NCBI GenBank assembly: GCA_037893225.1
Contig: JAZGUH010000123.1
Coordinates: 2,091,001 to 2,155,000 of the forward strand
Source of the DNA: Hippasteria phrygiana
Lineage: Eukaryota; Echinodermata; Asteroidea; Valvatida; Goniasteridae
Length of the DNA stretch: 64,000 nucleotides
Reading direction: 5' to 3'
This document shows positions 1 to 13,800 of the stretch, piece by piece. A program made the translations under genes and the position numbers. The notes beneath the pieces were generated by a model. That model ran no database searches. It was not told the origin of the DNA and was given only the letters and a program-made list of their open reading frames with translations. The first letter of the stretch is position 1. Every line of letters begins with the position of its first letter.

Positions 1-879
1 TACAGTAAGCTATGGGCGGGAAATAGAACACAACAAAAAAGTTTTAAAATTCAATTATTGTTTTGAAGGAAACAAATTTTAAAAAAGGTACGGATCTTTA
101 AGATGAGGTACCGGATGCATAAATGTCACAAACTCTGTAACAACAGTTTCTTATCCTGCCGTCCCACCCCCACACTGCCAGACACTGATTCAATTCCGGC
201 TGTAGGTGAAACGTTAAGTCTGGCTCGGAGCCGTCCTCTGTCCGGAGCTGCACGAGCACTTAGATCTTCTCATGAGAACTGCTAATGGAATGCAATTACT
301 CCGGGCATGCAACACTTCAGACGCAAGATTCATTTCGGAAAGTTGGATGGAAAGGTCGACAGGAATGGGAGAATGCACGTCGCACACAGTAAGAGCAAAA
401 CTTCTCTCACAGGAAATGATTTATCATAAACAAACCACAAGGGGATTTCAAAAGTTTACAAGATAATATGGTGATATTGCACTTTGAGACATCTCTTGCA
501 TAGCTCTATTATTATTATTTTAGTTCTAAAATATATTTTTTTTGGTTCCAAAATGACATTTGCAGCTTGGGCCTTTCTTTAATGCTAACCAACTATAGTT
601 TTATAATTTTTGTAAACAATTTATTTTATGGAAATCGCCCATCACAAGGCCAAAGGCCACTCAAGGTGTGGGCTACAGAGGAAAGTGTGGAAGAACCAGC
701 CCCTCACACGGAAACAAGACAAGATAATCTGATCTCTTCATAGTACGAATAGGGTCGATATGTGTAAACTAGTCCACTACAAGGCATTATTAATGCCTCT
801 ACCAATATTATATTGGAGCCGTGCAAGTTACGAAAGAAAGCATGGATGCTAAACATGTTTATTTTGTTAATTTATCTCA

Positions 880-1213
880 TTAAACCCTAACCTTCCCAAA
901 TCGTCCAAAATCCTCTTTGCCAAATGGAGGAATTTGGGGGGTTGAGGGTGTTTGGAAGTTAAAGCATCGGAGGATTTTGCAGGATTGAGGGCATAAGAGG
1001 ATTTCTACCTCTGGAGGAAAATGGAGGATCCAGGTCATCAGGCCCAATCTGGTGGATTGAGGTTACTGGTTTTTTTATCCAAAACCCACCGGGGTATTTT
1101 GCAGGATCTAGGCAATGGTCCCCAGTAACAAAAATTGAAGGATTTTGGAATCGAAGGATATTGGAGGATTCAGGTTACATGTAGGAAAAATGATGCGGGG
1201 GAGTTAGGGTTTA
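880..1213. repeat. Repeat with TTAAACCCTAAC/GTTAGGGTTTA ends and GGAGGATTTTGCAGGATT units
   Basis: Begins TTAAACCCTAACCTTCCC and ends GGGGGAGTTAGGGTTTA. The inside has many variants of GGAGGATTTTGCAGGATT and TTGGAGGATTCAGG. A related copy may be at 19303-19570 (AAAACCCTAACCCC to TATTAGGGTTAA), with a partial one at 44598-44690. Confidence 0.7.
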
Positions 1214-1339
1214 TGACTAAATGAGAAGTAGTGAAATGATTTAAATTGGCCACTGGATATAACCTGAAACCCTGAATACTGACAACTGCCTTGTAAAAGA
1301 ATGCAAGAGCGATTACACATCAAACACAGCTTAAAAACA

Positions 1340-1528
1340 GGGGCCAATTTCAAGTGCAAAAAAAACCAGCTTACCAGCCAAAACTCCATCTGATGTACAT
1401 TGCTTGTGAACGGTATTCAGCTGTTGTTTGCTTAGCTTGACAGTCACATTGAGTTTGAGCTGGTAACTTGATTTTACTAAGCAATTTTGTTTGTGCTTAA
1501 GCAATTTAAGCTCTATCAAATTGGCCCC
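1340..1528. mobile_element. GGGGCCAATTTCA MITE, copy 2
   Basis: GGGGCCAATTTCAAGTGC to CAAATTGGCCCC, with the interior ACCAGCTTACCAGCCAAAAC shared with the copy at 13801. Slightly shorter. Confidence 0.8.
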
Positions 1529-1702
1529 GGGTCCTAGACAAATTATGAACACTTAACTAATGTAACAAATTGACACTGTACTCACAGATTTACTTGTACT
1601 AGTGATGGCATTTACAGTACTCTACTACCTGAACACCACGCAAGCAGACAACAAATTTCTTCCTGGTTGGATTCGAATATAAGTAGATTTTACCACAAGA
1701 TG

Positions 1703-1851
1703 TTAACCCTAACCCTGCCAGACGCAGCACAGTGCATCTGTGCTGACAGCTCCACTTCGCTGGACTCTCCACACAAGTCAATGTGACAAAGTATGCAATC
1801 TGATGCGTCTAGCAGGGTTCCAGCAAACATGCCCTGGAGGGTTAGGGTTAA
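1703..1851. mobile_element. TTAA MITE family D (CCCTAACCCTGCCAGACGCA), copy 1
   Basis: Starts TTAACCCTAACCCTGCCAGA and ends CCTGGAGGGTTAGGGTTAA. The interior has an inverted pair GCCAGACGCA/TGCGTCTAGC and the core CAAGTCAATGTGACAAAGTA. The TTAA flanks suggest piggyBac or Kolobok mobilisation. About 150 bp, noncoding, in the Rab-GAP intron. Confidence 0.85.
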
Positions 1852-3979
1852 AAGAAGGTTGCATCATCACGCGCATTCCTTGCCAAGACAAGCAAAACTT
1901 CCCAGCGCAAAGGACAGGCACTACATTATTACCACTGATTTTTAAAGCTCAGTGTGTACCTACATTGTACATGTATGCAACATACCAGTCAATATCTACA
2001 TGTAGGTCATTTGATCATACAGCTAGCAGGGCATCACCAACAATTTGTGCTTATACTGTGGCTTTATGTAATATACATTTTAGTATCTTGTGCATGTACA
2101 CGTACAGTACATCACATCATGGACGGAGCAGTGCTTCACAAAACCAATCAACCGTTTCAGTTTCTTTACCACTTGTCTGCTTCAGTAAGTTTTAACCGGA
2201 GGTCATACAAAATTATCTTTTCATTTTAAAGTAGGATAAGAGTGCTGCTTTAAAATTCAAGTCACTCTACAACATTTTTTTATAGGATCAAATTCAAAGG
2301 GGAAATTGATTGGCTCTTAATTTGAGGCCATTGGAACATCATCCAAAATCGAAGTGAACTAATTATCACAGAAGGCTTACTTAGTTTAATAAATCCCTAA
2401 CCCCCAGGGTGTGTGGAAATTCGTATTGATATTGATGGATTCGGCAGGGTTAGGGTTACCCTGTACCAAACATTCTGTGAAGCTTGTGTGGCATGGTACC
2501 ATTTTTAAGAATTTATTTTTGAAAAAGGCCAAAGATGTGTCAAGCGACACACTTTTGGGAAAAATTCACCATAAAATGTGATAAAACAATGAAACATGTT
2601 GGAAAAGTAAACAAGCAATTATTAAGAAAAAATTAATAAATGTCTAAAATACATGTATGTCTAAAGAAAGGTGGTGATCTGGAAATATTTTATTACAAAA
2701 TAAAACTGTATAAAATTGTCTTTAAAAACCTGAGAATTTTTGAAGTTTTCTACAAAGTCGAACACTCCTAAATTGAGCTCAAACGTCCATCGTGCAATCT
2801 CTACACACATCGTTTGGACACTAGACTGTACATTGATAATGTTGGTCAATTTGGTTTTTGTAAATGATCCGACATGGCCCGATACATGAAGAGAACAATG
2901 CACCTAATACGTTTTGAGGCGACACGATGCACGTTTTTGTAGTTTTTAAGGAGCCGGTGCAATATGTCAACATTTTTTACACCAACTTTCATCATCAGAC
3001 TACAAACTTGTCATCCTCCAATCTTATTTGAATCAAGACTCTGATCAGAAGTGGCCTGTAGGTCAAAACTGATATTCCCAGAATTCTTCCTTATTTGTTA
3101 TTGTAATTCTGGGGGAAAACCTGACCATTTTTGTTTTCACCACCTCAAATCCAGCCCTAGAAGTAAAATATTTACTGAAACATCAATAGTGTTCTTTGTA
3201 CGCAGACATCTGCACAAAACACATGACCAGAGGTCTCCTACAACCTCAAGACATTAAGTACATACTACAGTATACCAGCAGTAAAGAAAACCAAATAAAC
3301 TGCATTTCAAAGGTAATGTTTACATAAAGCTCCGAGTTAAGATTTGCAAATTTGCTTTCTACCGAACTCAAACCAGTCTGAGTGCATCATGGATCCTTGG
3401 ATTCAGATTACTATGCGGGTTTATTGCCAGTCATAAACATGAAGAGTTATGGAGTGGAACGGCCGGAACACGGTTTGGAATATAGACCGGGCACCTGGGA
3501 GCTTTGAACCGTTGAGCACCGTTCATAAATTGTTAAAGCAATTGCCCAACCATTATTAGTCTGCTACGTCTGTGCCCCGACTGAAAATTTGGTTCAATGG
3601 ATTTCTCCCTATTAACAAATTATGGAAGAAAACTAAATTTTTGAACAAAAAAAGTCTTCCCATAATATTGTTTTATTATACAGGAACATAAAATCCCACT
3701 GTGATTAGGAGGATTAGGCGGATTTGATTTCAACAATAAGGGTCCAAAATCACATCCAGAGCCCAGGCTTTACCCAGAAGTCGCAATGTACATGTAGGCC
3801 TACTCTGGGTCAAGGTGGGACAACAAGACTTCAGAGTAACAGGTGGTTTTGGATGACCATTATTGAAACCACACCATTTGAATCTCCATGTCAATTTTGA
3901 ATAGAAAATCACATCCACGGGGTTTCACAGTGTCAATCCTTCAAAATAACACGACAAAGTTTGGAGGATATTGGCTACT

Positions 3980-4198
3980 CATTAGGTAACCCTATTAAAC
4001 CCCATTCGGGTTTTCTCTTCTGAATCCAACAGAATCCAACAACAGAAAAGTGTGACGTCTGCTAAATCCAACAGAATCCAACAGCTTGAATAAAAGATCT
4101 TTTGTTCACAGTTCACATCAACAAAATCCAACGGAAAAAAATACCCAGTTGGATATTGTTGAATTTAGTATGGTTTATATAGGTCTAACTACCTAATG
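3980..4198. repeat. CATTAGGTA-ended repeat with AATCCAACA units
   Basis: CATTAGGTAACCCTATTAAA at the left, TCTAACTACCTAATG at the right. The interior has repeated AATCCAACAGAATCCAACA units and an inverted TTGTTGAATTTAG. Related repeats at 39385-39490 and 63268-63560. Confidence 0.65.
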
Positions 4199-4581
4199 GA
4201 GCCCAAACAAGCTTTTTAACATGAACATAAAGTCAAACAAGGAAACTACTCAAAGAAAAATTAGAAAAGTTGGATGTATATTTTTTAACAAAGCTATGGA
4301 GCTGTTGTGCATTTGATGACATCATCTCTGGGTCATGTACATGTATTTATATGGAAATTTTCATTGGCATAAAAACCAAAATTGTTGCAATAACTCTTTA
4401 TACTTAAAAGGCACTGTACATGATTGTACATTGTTTGCAATTTTCAGAAATGGGCAGATTTGGGGGGTTAGTATTTTATAGGAAATATCGTTCCACTGAC
4501 CTGTTCAAAGTTTTGCGTTGTTGGATGGCAAAAAAAAAACGAGAGAAAAACAACGCTCGTTTTCAACCGTCGAGCGGATGA

Positions 4582-4720
4582 TAGCCTTTAGTCAAGGCGC
4601 GCTTGGCTATGCGCGTGTGGCTATGGGTGCGTGACGCGCCCCAGATATGCCATGGCGCCAGATGATGTCCGGGGTGCGTCACTCGTCCCGGGTAGCCACG
4701 CGCGCCTTGACTAACGGCTA
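4582..4720. repeat. GC-rich inverted repeat nested in an older repeat
   Basis: TAGCCTTTAGTCAAGGCGCG at the left and CGCGCCTTGACTAACGGCTA at the right, with GGGTGCGTGACGCGCC/GGGGTGCGTCACTCG inside. It interrupts the repeat that at 22690-23110 runs straight from CAGAGAGAAAA to GTTGGAAAACG. High GC against AT-rich surroundings. Confidence 0.72.
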
Positions 4721-6793
4721 CAGGGCAGTTTTCCAACGATTTCCAGCTGGAAATCGTTGGAAAATGATATACATTTCCACTTTTCTTGACAACGACAGCA
4801 CACCTGGTGCCATCATTTCACAGGATGATTGAGACTACTATTAACTTACAGTCTAGTAAGGTATTTCGTAATAATTCAGTAAAAAAAAAAATTTGAGTAT
4901 TACCAATCGTGTACACTACATTTAAAGGGGGTGGACATTTATATTAACATAGCCAAAAAGTGTCCAACCATGTACATGTACATGTAGTCATAAAAATTAT
5001 ATTCTATGGGTCCTTTCATTTAGGGGCAGAGTTCAAAATTAAAGCAAATAAGCCCACTTCCTGATTGTAAAAAAGACTAAGTCGGAACACGTTACCATGC
5101 CCAGGGCCTGTATGTATAGATGTATGTATACTTAACAATTTAGTCAAACCAAAACCCCAAAAGTTGGCTATTATTTAAGTACAATTTACTGCCAAAAAAA
5201 AAGCATATGCTAGGATGGGTGTGCATGCATATATTTGTCATTGGGCCAGACAAAAAAAATCGGTAGCATCTTAGGGGCAAAACTTTAGTGGTACTAAAAT
5301 ATTTGTAGGGTCAGTACAAGTAAATTTGCCACACGAGCAGCTTATTTATTTTGGATGTAGTGTTTTCGCCTATAGACACCTACATGTATGCACAATTGAC
5401 TGAAATTGTATAATTTCTTTCCATTATACACATTATCAGTATATGTTGTATGAGTTTGAAGGCCAGCAAATAAACATGTTGGGATGCATTTTTTTCGTTC
5501 AGTCTAGGTTTAATCTACATGCAAGGCACATGTTCAACAGCGGGAAAATCAGACTCCCTGTGAAGGTAGTAATGCTGTGGATGAAGCGCCTTTTTAGGGT
5601 TCGCCCAGAGGGTCTGTCCATTCAACGCATGATAACAACTAATAAGCTGCCAATCTGGAAAGGTTATCATATCAAAACATAATCCGGGGATGTTGAGCTA
5701 TTCAAAAATGGCAACTAGAATTTGCCCACCTAAATGGTACCGATAAGTGAAAATTTAGGCCTATATGCTTAACAATTTAGTCAACCAAAATTTTAATGCA
5801 GCTTTTAATAATGCACTTTTCATATGCTTCAAACACTAAAATGTACACGTACATGAAATGTCATGATTTGCACATGATTGCACTTGACTATTTACTCAAA
5901 CCTTGGCCCCATTAAGTACATGTACACGTCAGTGCGCCGCAGATAAATGTAATCAATGTTTAATATAGCATTATGTCAAATTGCTATTAGCTTGCTTGTT
6001 TTCTACCTCCCATTCTTCATATGAAAATATGACTGCTGTGTGCAGCATGCAGGCTTTAATTAAGTAAGCAGGCTTTAATTAAGTATGCAGGCTTTAAGTA
6101 ACCATGCAATAAATATCCAGTTTATCAACTTGTTTTACCCCACGTCACCAGAAGAGATGCTTAACGGTTAACGAAAAGTTGCGCTAACTATAGCCAAAAA
6201 ATTTGCTAACCTCAGCACTATTTCACGGCCAAGCTGTGCTAATGTCTGCGCGTGCATTGAGATTTTTTTTATTGCATCTCGATGTTAAGCAAATATTGCT
6301 TCTTATCTTCAAGCAAACTTGAATCCTCGATTGGTTGATCCATGGCAACTGACAGTGTGATAATAACCCATATTGCACGGTCCATATCACACTTAGTGTG
6401 CTACACTGTTCTAATTCCGCATATTGCGTGATACGAAAAGCGCAGTGCTGCACAATCCATTGGTAATTCAAAAGCTGCGCGTTTGGATCGTTACGTCTGT
6501 TTCGACGCACACTTGTTACGTTTTCCAGAATGTGGTTACGTTGAATTTGAGTATGTTAACTTATTTCATTAAAAATGTTGAAAAATTCAATTCTCGTTGA
6601 ACTGTCATGTTATTGACTTGAGTTAGGAAAATATAAATAATTTTAACTACTCATTTTAACTACTCATCTTCTGACTGTTATTGATGCATGCGTGTACATG
6701 ACTACATGGTACATGTACATTCTGGTTTCGCGCATAGCGCCGTGCGTGTTCCATCTATATTGTGCATCAAGTTTGCTTGAAGATAAATTCGTT

Positions 6794-6928
6794 ATCCCAT
6801 TCGTGCTCGTGGAACACGGAATAATGTAGTGCGTCCGTGTCCCATATGCCAGGAGGAAGGAGGCCGAGTGGCACATGGCACACGGACGCACTACATTATT
6901 GCGTGTCCCACTCGTGCTCGTGGGATAA
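6794..6928. repeat. Imperfect palindrome with ACGGACGCACTACATTATT arms
   Basis: GGAATAATGTAGTGCGTCCG at the left is mirrored by CGGACGCACTACATTATTGC at the right. The outer TTATCCCA and TGGGATAA also pair. TCGTGCTCGTGG occurs as a direct repeat in both arms. Confidence 0.78.
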
Positions 6929-9077
6929 CTAATATAAGTTAGGAAGTGTTTTGCTTTGCTTGTTGCTTACAGTCTCTGAAATGGACGGAGGCTCTGTTAC
7001 AAACAATTGTGTGCTCATCAGTGTCATGAAACTGGCCATGTCTTACACGAACATGAGTATGACCTTACATTTGTTTTCATTTGAAGGAGGTGATGGTTTT
7101 CCATTTAAAAAATAAAACCTTCCAATTGAGTCATGCAAGAGAGTATTGGTTTTGTTTGGTAATAGAAGGCAACTCCTTTCAAAAAGACAAAATAGTACAA
7201 AAGTCATTACCCACAAATGACACATGAAGAATGTTTTAAAACGTAGTATACAACATTTGCAAACATAAAAAAACAAACCTACTGAATTATTATGAAATAC
7301 CGTACTAGACTGTGAGTAAATATCAGTCTCGAGCATCCTGTGAAATCATGGCACCTGGTGTGCTGCTGTTTTCAAGAAAACTGGAAATTTATATCGTTTT
7401 GTAACAATGGTCGGCCGGAAATAGTCTAGTTCCCCGACCTGATAAATTGCTCAGTTTTGTGTACTGGAACAGAATTTTTTTCTCTCTGTTTTCTCAGTAT
7501 CTATGCAAACAAAACAGTATTTGCTAGCACGCTATAAAATACTAACCCCCAAATCCATTTATTTGGTTAAATTACAGTAAAAGCAAATATACTACCTTTA
7601 AAGAAATGCTGGTTACAAATAGGTTTTTCAAAAAATCATCTAGAGCACAGAACCTCACGGAAAATGTACAAATGTATGATATGCAGACACCATGCACCCA
7701 TGCTTTGGCACATGAATACGAACATTTGCATTGACATCTAAACCAAAATGTACTCCCTAAAATTGCTACAAATAACCTGGAAATTTATAGTAATATGGAA
7801 ACACATTTAATGCCGTCCTATATGTATTTGTGTCATAAAAATTCTACTGCAAAAAAAAAGGGTTTTGTAGAGAGAACCGTTTTTTCTTTAACAATTACAC
7901 ACCCCACTGGTTACCCACACATTTTTCATGAGACAAGACCCGGAAATCAGAAGAATTAAATTACGAAAAACCATCCCCCATGCAGTAAATAAAGTGTGCA
8001 TTTTCGTCTATATTCTGCATTCTCATATCTGCATTCAACCATTCCTTCCTCCATGATTCAACACATCTAATTTTATTCTCTATATATTTAACATTTTGTT
8101 CATATTTCTCTCTCAAAGTTTTGGGATACGAGTGCAAAATGTGTGGGAGGACATTCTACAGACACAGAGTTAACGGAGTTGACACACAGCGCAATAACCA
8201 ACATAATGGGTTTTTCACCCCTATGGTCCAACTGTGCCGCTGCTGCGCACAGCTTGGAAACCGGAGATTTGTCGAGAGAGGCCATTGCAATTTAATTTGT
8301 GTATAGATTGGCCAACACAGCTGGCGGCCAGCGCAAGGAGACCGTGCATGCCTGCTCCCCCCTAGAGCTCTTGTGGGCGTAGCACGGTAAATGGATGGGT
8401 AAGGCTCGTGGGGATCTGTGCACATCTAAACGAGGCTTGTTTATCACAAATGGTTTGTCTACTGGGATGGGATATATGAGTGCAAATGTGTGGGAGGACA
8501 TTCTACAGACACCGAGTTATTTTGAATATTTTCTTGTTGAGTTTATGTAATGACTGCGTGCAAGTTCCTGTATCGTCCCTGGAGATATATGTAACAAAGC
8601 TGTACAAACTGCAAAAACACAATTGCCAGTAATGTGTCACTGGTATGCAAAACAGACTGACCGACCCTCATATTTTATAAAGCTGTTCAAGTTTTATGTA
8701 ATGTTAAGTTGTTTAACATCATTTAAAAAAGATGTTGAGTGTCATGCCATTTTCAAGAAAGAAAAGCAGAGGCTCTGTATTTTATTCCTATTTTTAGATC
8801 ATGCCAGGCAATATTTTTCAAAATGGCAGCCGCCATTTTTTTAAATATGGGTTTTGCTGACACTGGAGTCTCCTAGATTGACTCAAAACAAGCAACAGAT
8901 TGACTGGGATACATTTCATTTCTTCCCTTTGTATTCCTTATTCATTGCTGAAATTATCGTTTTTACTGTGGCCCGCGGGAGATCAGAGCTAATCAGTACT
9001 AAATGCCTATATAGATCCAGTACACATATACTATAAAGAGGAAATAATACTAATACAATGCATACATGTAGATCTAC

Positions 9078-9270
9078 TTAACCCCTTCTGGTCAGTTATT
9101 AATGGGGTGCTGGTATGCAAATATTGGCTTGTGCAGCCAAGCATAAATGCAAACAATAGGCAAACAATGGATTGAGTATGTGGAGGAATGCGAGTAGACG
9201 ACAACCAGCCAGGTGATCTTTTTCAAGCTGTGGCTATTGCCGTTGTCTGTATTCAAGAGGCTAACATAGA
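9078..9270. repeat. Family E repeat, copy 2 (left part)
   Basis: TTAACCCCTTCTGGTCAGTT at the left, then GGCTTGTGCAGCCAAGCATA and AATGGATTGAGTATG. The right end is not clear. Confidence 0.7.
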
Positions 9271-10121
9271 TCAGTCAAGCAGCTATACCTGCACAATTGA
9301 AAAATTCAATTCAATGTAAATGAAATATTCAGGCTGATAACCCCAAAAGCATGAACAAAGCAGCTTTAAATTGCAATTATTTGGAAAACCAAAACAAATT
9401 CCAAGAATACCCTGCACTGCATCCGGTCGCTGAGAATGATGGGATTATACAATGTAGGAAATAAATGGGCCAAGTAACAATGTCGTACATCTTGTCCCAT
9501 ATCACCATTATGACCTTTCCAACTTGGCACGGAAAATCTCTAAAGTCTACCATTTCTGGTATATCAGGATGTCTACTGGCTCACGGATTAACCCCCTCTG
9601 CCCTCGGACAAATCTTGTTTTTCCCGAACGAGTGCCATTGTGCCAGACATTTCCCAAGGCGAAACACGTCATCCTCTTAATTGTGGAAACATGAACCTGG
9701 TTTACGGTGGCACTTGAGATCATCATAGCTAAATTACCTGTTTTCCGGACAGACCGCGTACATGTACAACAGACACATATACCTGTAACGTAAGGCTCGT
9801 ATAACATGTACATGCACAGGTGGGTGGAATTTTGTTTCCGTTTCTTCGAACTGTTTTCTAAATACTGTGGCTAGTGTTACTTTTTTTCCCTAAGAATTGT
9901 ATACCATACAGTTTTCAATAAAAAACAACAACAACAACACGACTGCACACAAAATATGAGCATATTTGATAAAAGTAATCACATTATTTTCTCTACTTAC
10001 ATCCTGAGAAAAATTGTAGAGGCAATTGTGCACAGCACACAGGATATGCACAGAGGAAGGAAAAGTCAGAATCACACCCATTCAATATTTTAATAGCGAT
10101 GTGAATTTCGGTGGCCAAATC

Positions 10122-10297
10122 TTTTCTTCAATTTACTTTTCTTCAATTTACTTTTCTTCAATTTACACATCAACAATTTACACATCAACAATTTACACAT
10201 CAACAATTTACACATCAACAATTTACACATCAACAATTTACACATCAACAATTTACACATCAACAATTTACACATCAACAATTTACACATCAACAGT
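10122..10297. repeat. 15-bp minisatellite
   Basis: Three units of AATTTACTTTTCTTC followed by about nine units of AATTTACACATCAAC. The change from one unit type to the other is abrupt. All frames are open because 15 is a multiple of 3; these are not genes. Confidence 0.95.
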
Positions 10298-10383
10298 GTA
10301 CAGGGGAATGAAGGGTGTTTCAATGAATTTTTACTCAGGATTCTGGAATGGTATCTTTTTTTTTCAAATTTGTTTGTCCTAAT

Positions 10384-10618
10384 TTAACCCTAACTACATG
10401 TACCCCAAGCCTTGCAAACTCCAACAGCAGGTTTTGTCAAGTTTTGATGGGTTCAGTACTGCAGGGCCTTAGCACCATTACTTTGCATGGAGTTATGACG
10501 CCCAATTTGTCTATAAAAAGTCCAAAGAATGTGCCATATGTTTACTGCACGGTGTTGGATTTTGACAGGTTGAGGAAGCTTCCCAGTAAAAATGCCTAAG
10601 GGGTTAGTAGGGTTTTAA
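10384..10618. mobile_element. TTAA element family J, copy 1
   Basis: Starts TTAACCCTAACTACATGTAC and ends GGGGTTAGTAGGGTTTTAA. The interior includes CACCATTACTTTGCATGGAG and GTGTTGGATTTTGACAGG. Related copies at 14902 (reverse) and 45351. Confidence 0.8.
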
Positions 10619-13133
10619 TGTACAAAACAAAACCACAAGTTTCCAACATGGAAATTCTATAACGTGAATGACTAAAAATAATCCTGAAACTACTCATTAT
10701 AAATTTAGGATTACTAATTATAAATTTATGCAGTTTGTACAGCTTGATGGATGATTTCTACATTTGTAGCCTGTCTAATGCAAAAACACACTCATGTAGG
10801 ATTTCTATGGTAACAAGGAAAGGAAATGATTTTTGAACCCCCAAACAAGATGCGAACCAATACACAACTAACAGGTAATGGAGGTGAATGCCTTATTGAA
10901 GGACACACACATCTCAGTAGGTAAATTTAAACCTAATCTTTCGCACTGATTATGAACCACCACATGCGGAGAGGTTAATTTCCACTTAAACCCGTGCCTT
11001 CACATTGGAGCTATTTCTGTGAAATTTTACTGCAACGATGGTAAATATTTCAATGGTTAAATCAAACTAGTGTTCGCACTTGGACTTGTGATTTGGGAAC
11101 ATTTGACTGCGACCATGGTTAAAGTTACAGAACTGGCAATCATAACAAGCACGCAGGATCCTATCCTCGGTTTGTCATACCGGTAATCAGGGCTCGAAAT
11201 ATCCGCTGGACTGAGTCCAGTAATTTGAGCGTCAGTCTAGTGAAATCTTGACTGAACTAGTCTGTTGGTCTAGTGATTTTTTTCATAGACTGGATGAAAT
11301 GCTATCACTGATGTCCAATCTTGCTAAATCTGGCCAACTGAAGAGTCCCCATAATTTCTGGAATGGCCATTTTTAGTTTTGAGGCAAGGTTTTTTAGACA
11401 GTTTCTCAGACCAGTCCTCCTCCCCTAAAAAGTCGGCAGAGGACAAAAATGAAAACAGCACATTGGTATAAAAAACATTGTGTTTTTTACAACTGGTCTT
11501 GAGAAATAACTGCTGGTTACAATTTTTGAGCTACTAGCCCAGCTGTCTGGTAGATTTTTGCCTGCAATTTGAGCCCTGAAATGTGAGCCCTGATGTACAT
11601 GTACAACCATAAGGAATATTGTTCACTAATCACCGAATGATGTATTGTTACAAAAGTAAAAACATGTTTAATGGTATCCATAATATCTACTGTAATTGTC
11701 ATCAACAAATAACTCAAAAACAAGCACAGTGCATGTCACTTGACCCACTCACACTGTTCGCACTGGATTTATCATCTAGGTAAAATTTACCTGGTCAATT
11801 TTTACCGGGCAGGGATTAGCCGGTAAAAAGTAACCTATGGACTTGGGGAAGTACCCAGAGAAAAATTTCCCGGGCTATTCGCACTCGACTTGAAAGGGGA
11901 AAAGTAACTCCAAAGAAGTCTAATGCGAACACAGCTTTGCAGGTCTACTGGTACGTATTATGCCCAGGACAGGAGCCATTCTAATCACTCACTGGCAATA
12001 ATGGTTAAATCGCAGCAGGTGCAATTGGAGTTAAAACCCCGGAAATAAGAAATCAATTTGATATCATGCATCTAGCTATTTATACATTCTGCCTCCTAAA
12101 TCCCTGATCTACATGTACATTTATTCATGATCACGTCTCACAAAAACAAGTTGGAAATCGCGATAGAAACTGTCAAAGTCGGCATTGCCATAATTAATTC
12201 CCTCCATTTGGTGAGTGATACAGACAAGCATGCATAAACTGTTTTAAGATAGAATTCCCATTTGCATTTCAAAGATTCTGATTCACAAGTCCGGTTTTAC
12301 TGACCCAAGCTTCCAAATTCATAGTGTGTAAACTTTACTGTTTACAAATATCTCTTGAACACAAATAAAAATAGAACATATTACCTAGCAGACCATATTG
12401 TAGATACATACATGTACATTTAGTATGAAGAACACGTATGCATCATTCTGAAAATGGCATTGTGACAGGTTTTCTACACCTATACTATGATCATGAATGT
12501 CTTTCACAAACTTTTAACGTTTTGTTCAGTAATTAACCAACAAACTTATCATTTGTAGACCAAATTAAAGTTTTAAAAAATGCTGTGGATGAAACAGACA
12601 AATTCAAAGTGAGAGTTCCAACAATTTAATAACTTCCTTGCAGACAGTTCTTTCAAGTCCACGATTGTTGAAATGTCAGAAATCTAATAAATCACCCAAT
12701 TAAGCCTGCGTGTTGCACAAGTTGGAAAAAAACACCAGTACGTAGGCATGAGTTTGTCTTCAGTTAAATGTTTCAAATGTTGAATTAAATGATAACCTGC
12801 AATTACAATGATTCGATTCAGCAACAGAATCACGGATAGAAATTCCAACTCCAAAATTACTTGCGTCTTGTACAACTTGTTATTTAAAACTCATTTGAAA
12901 CTTACAATGTAATATCATGAATGTAATAGTATGAAATATTACCATGTAATAGTATGAAATATTTTGTAGGGAGCTATTTCAGACTTCTCAGTTTTAAGTT
13001 CTTCTGAAAGCTTTGTTTTATTTTGCATTCATAAATGCCCGAGACAGATTCACTGTTCTTATTAGGGGGGAGTGTGTGTCACATGGTTGTGTTCAAACTT
13101 CAAACCTTTCTTTTTAACATAGCTGGGACTTGT

Positions 13134-13345
13134 TTAACCCCTTGCCACCGGGTGGCGCCGGGGCACCAGGCCGGGTTATGCAGCCAAACGCAAAATGGAA
13201 ACAAGAGGCTTGTGCAGCCAAGCATAACGTACACAATACCCCAATAATGGATTGAAAATGCAAAAATTTGCCTCTATTTGTGTCAACCGGCCAGGTGGCA
13301 ATTTCAATCTGCACGTATTTGTGTCAACCGGTGGCAAGGGGTTAA
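13134..13345. mobile_element. TTAA MITE family E (GCAGCCAAGCGTAA core), copy 1
   Basis: TTAACCCCTTGCCACCGG to GGTGGCAAGGGGTTAA: both ends and both TTAA sites are intact, and the ends form a clean inverted repeat. The core CTTGTGCAGCCAAGC followed by an AATGGATTGA word is shared by all copies. Confidence 0.87.
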
Positions 13346-13800
13346 AACATTTGCATCATAAACAGTTGTTTTCAGTCAACAAGCAATAGAGAAAGTATTG
13401 TATGCACGAGCACAAAATGTAATGAAGACAATGCTAATATATCGTGCGTATGCATACACACGTACAACAGGCAAGCCACGGAGCGCCTTCACGCACAAAT
13501 AAGGCTGATATGCATGCATAAATGTTTTGCACTGTGTAAACTGAAGAAAAAGTGGGGTGAAAAATCTTTGCATTTTGTCCATTTTACAAGAGACCTTTGC
13601 TATTTTTAATAAAGGAGGCATTTAGAATGGGAATAAAAGTGTGATGAACCGTTCCTTATTACCAGTCAATAATAATATCAGAGGGTCGTGGCTGCTGTTA
13701 ATAGACATCGCGTTAATAGATGTCCCTTTGGCTCTGTCCATTAACAGGAGGCCCCCCCCCCCTCTCCTTGGCTATAGTATTATTGACATGGTAAAGACCT

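Noticed and set aside
1..470. Possible next Rab-GAP exon at the left edge
   Set aside because: No frame resembles the expected segment after PTB2, and no matching splice acceptor in phase 0 was found.
1703..1720. CCCTAACCCT as an interstitial telomere or chromosome-fusion point
   Set aside because: Fewer than two telomere units, always at the ends of TTAA elements. They are transposon termini, not telomere remnants.
10026..10382. Open frames of 66-118 codons over the 15-bp minisatellite
   Set aside because: Same cause: a 15-bp period opens all frames on both strands. Not coding.
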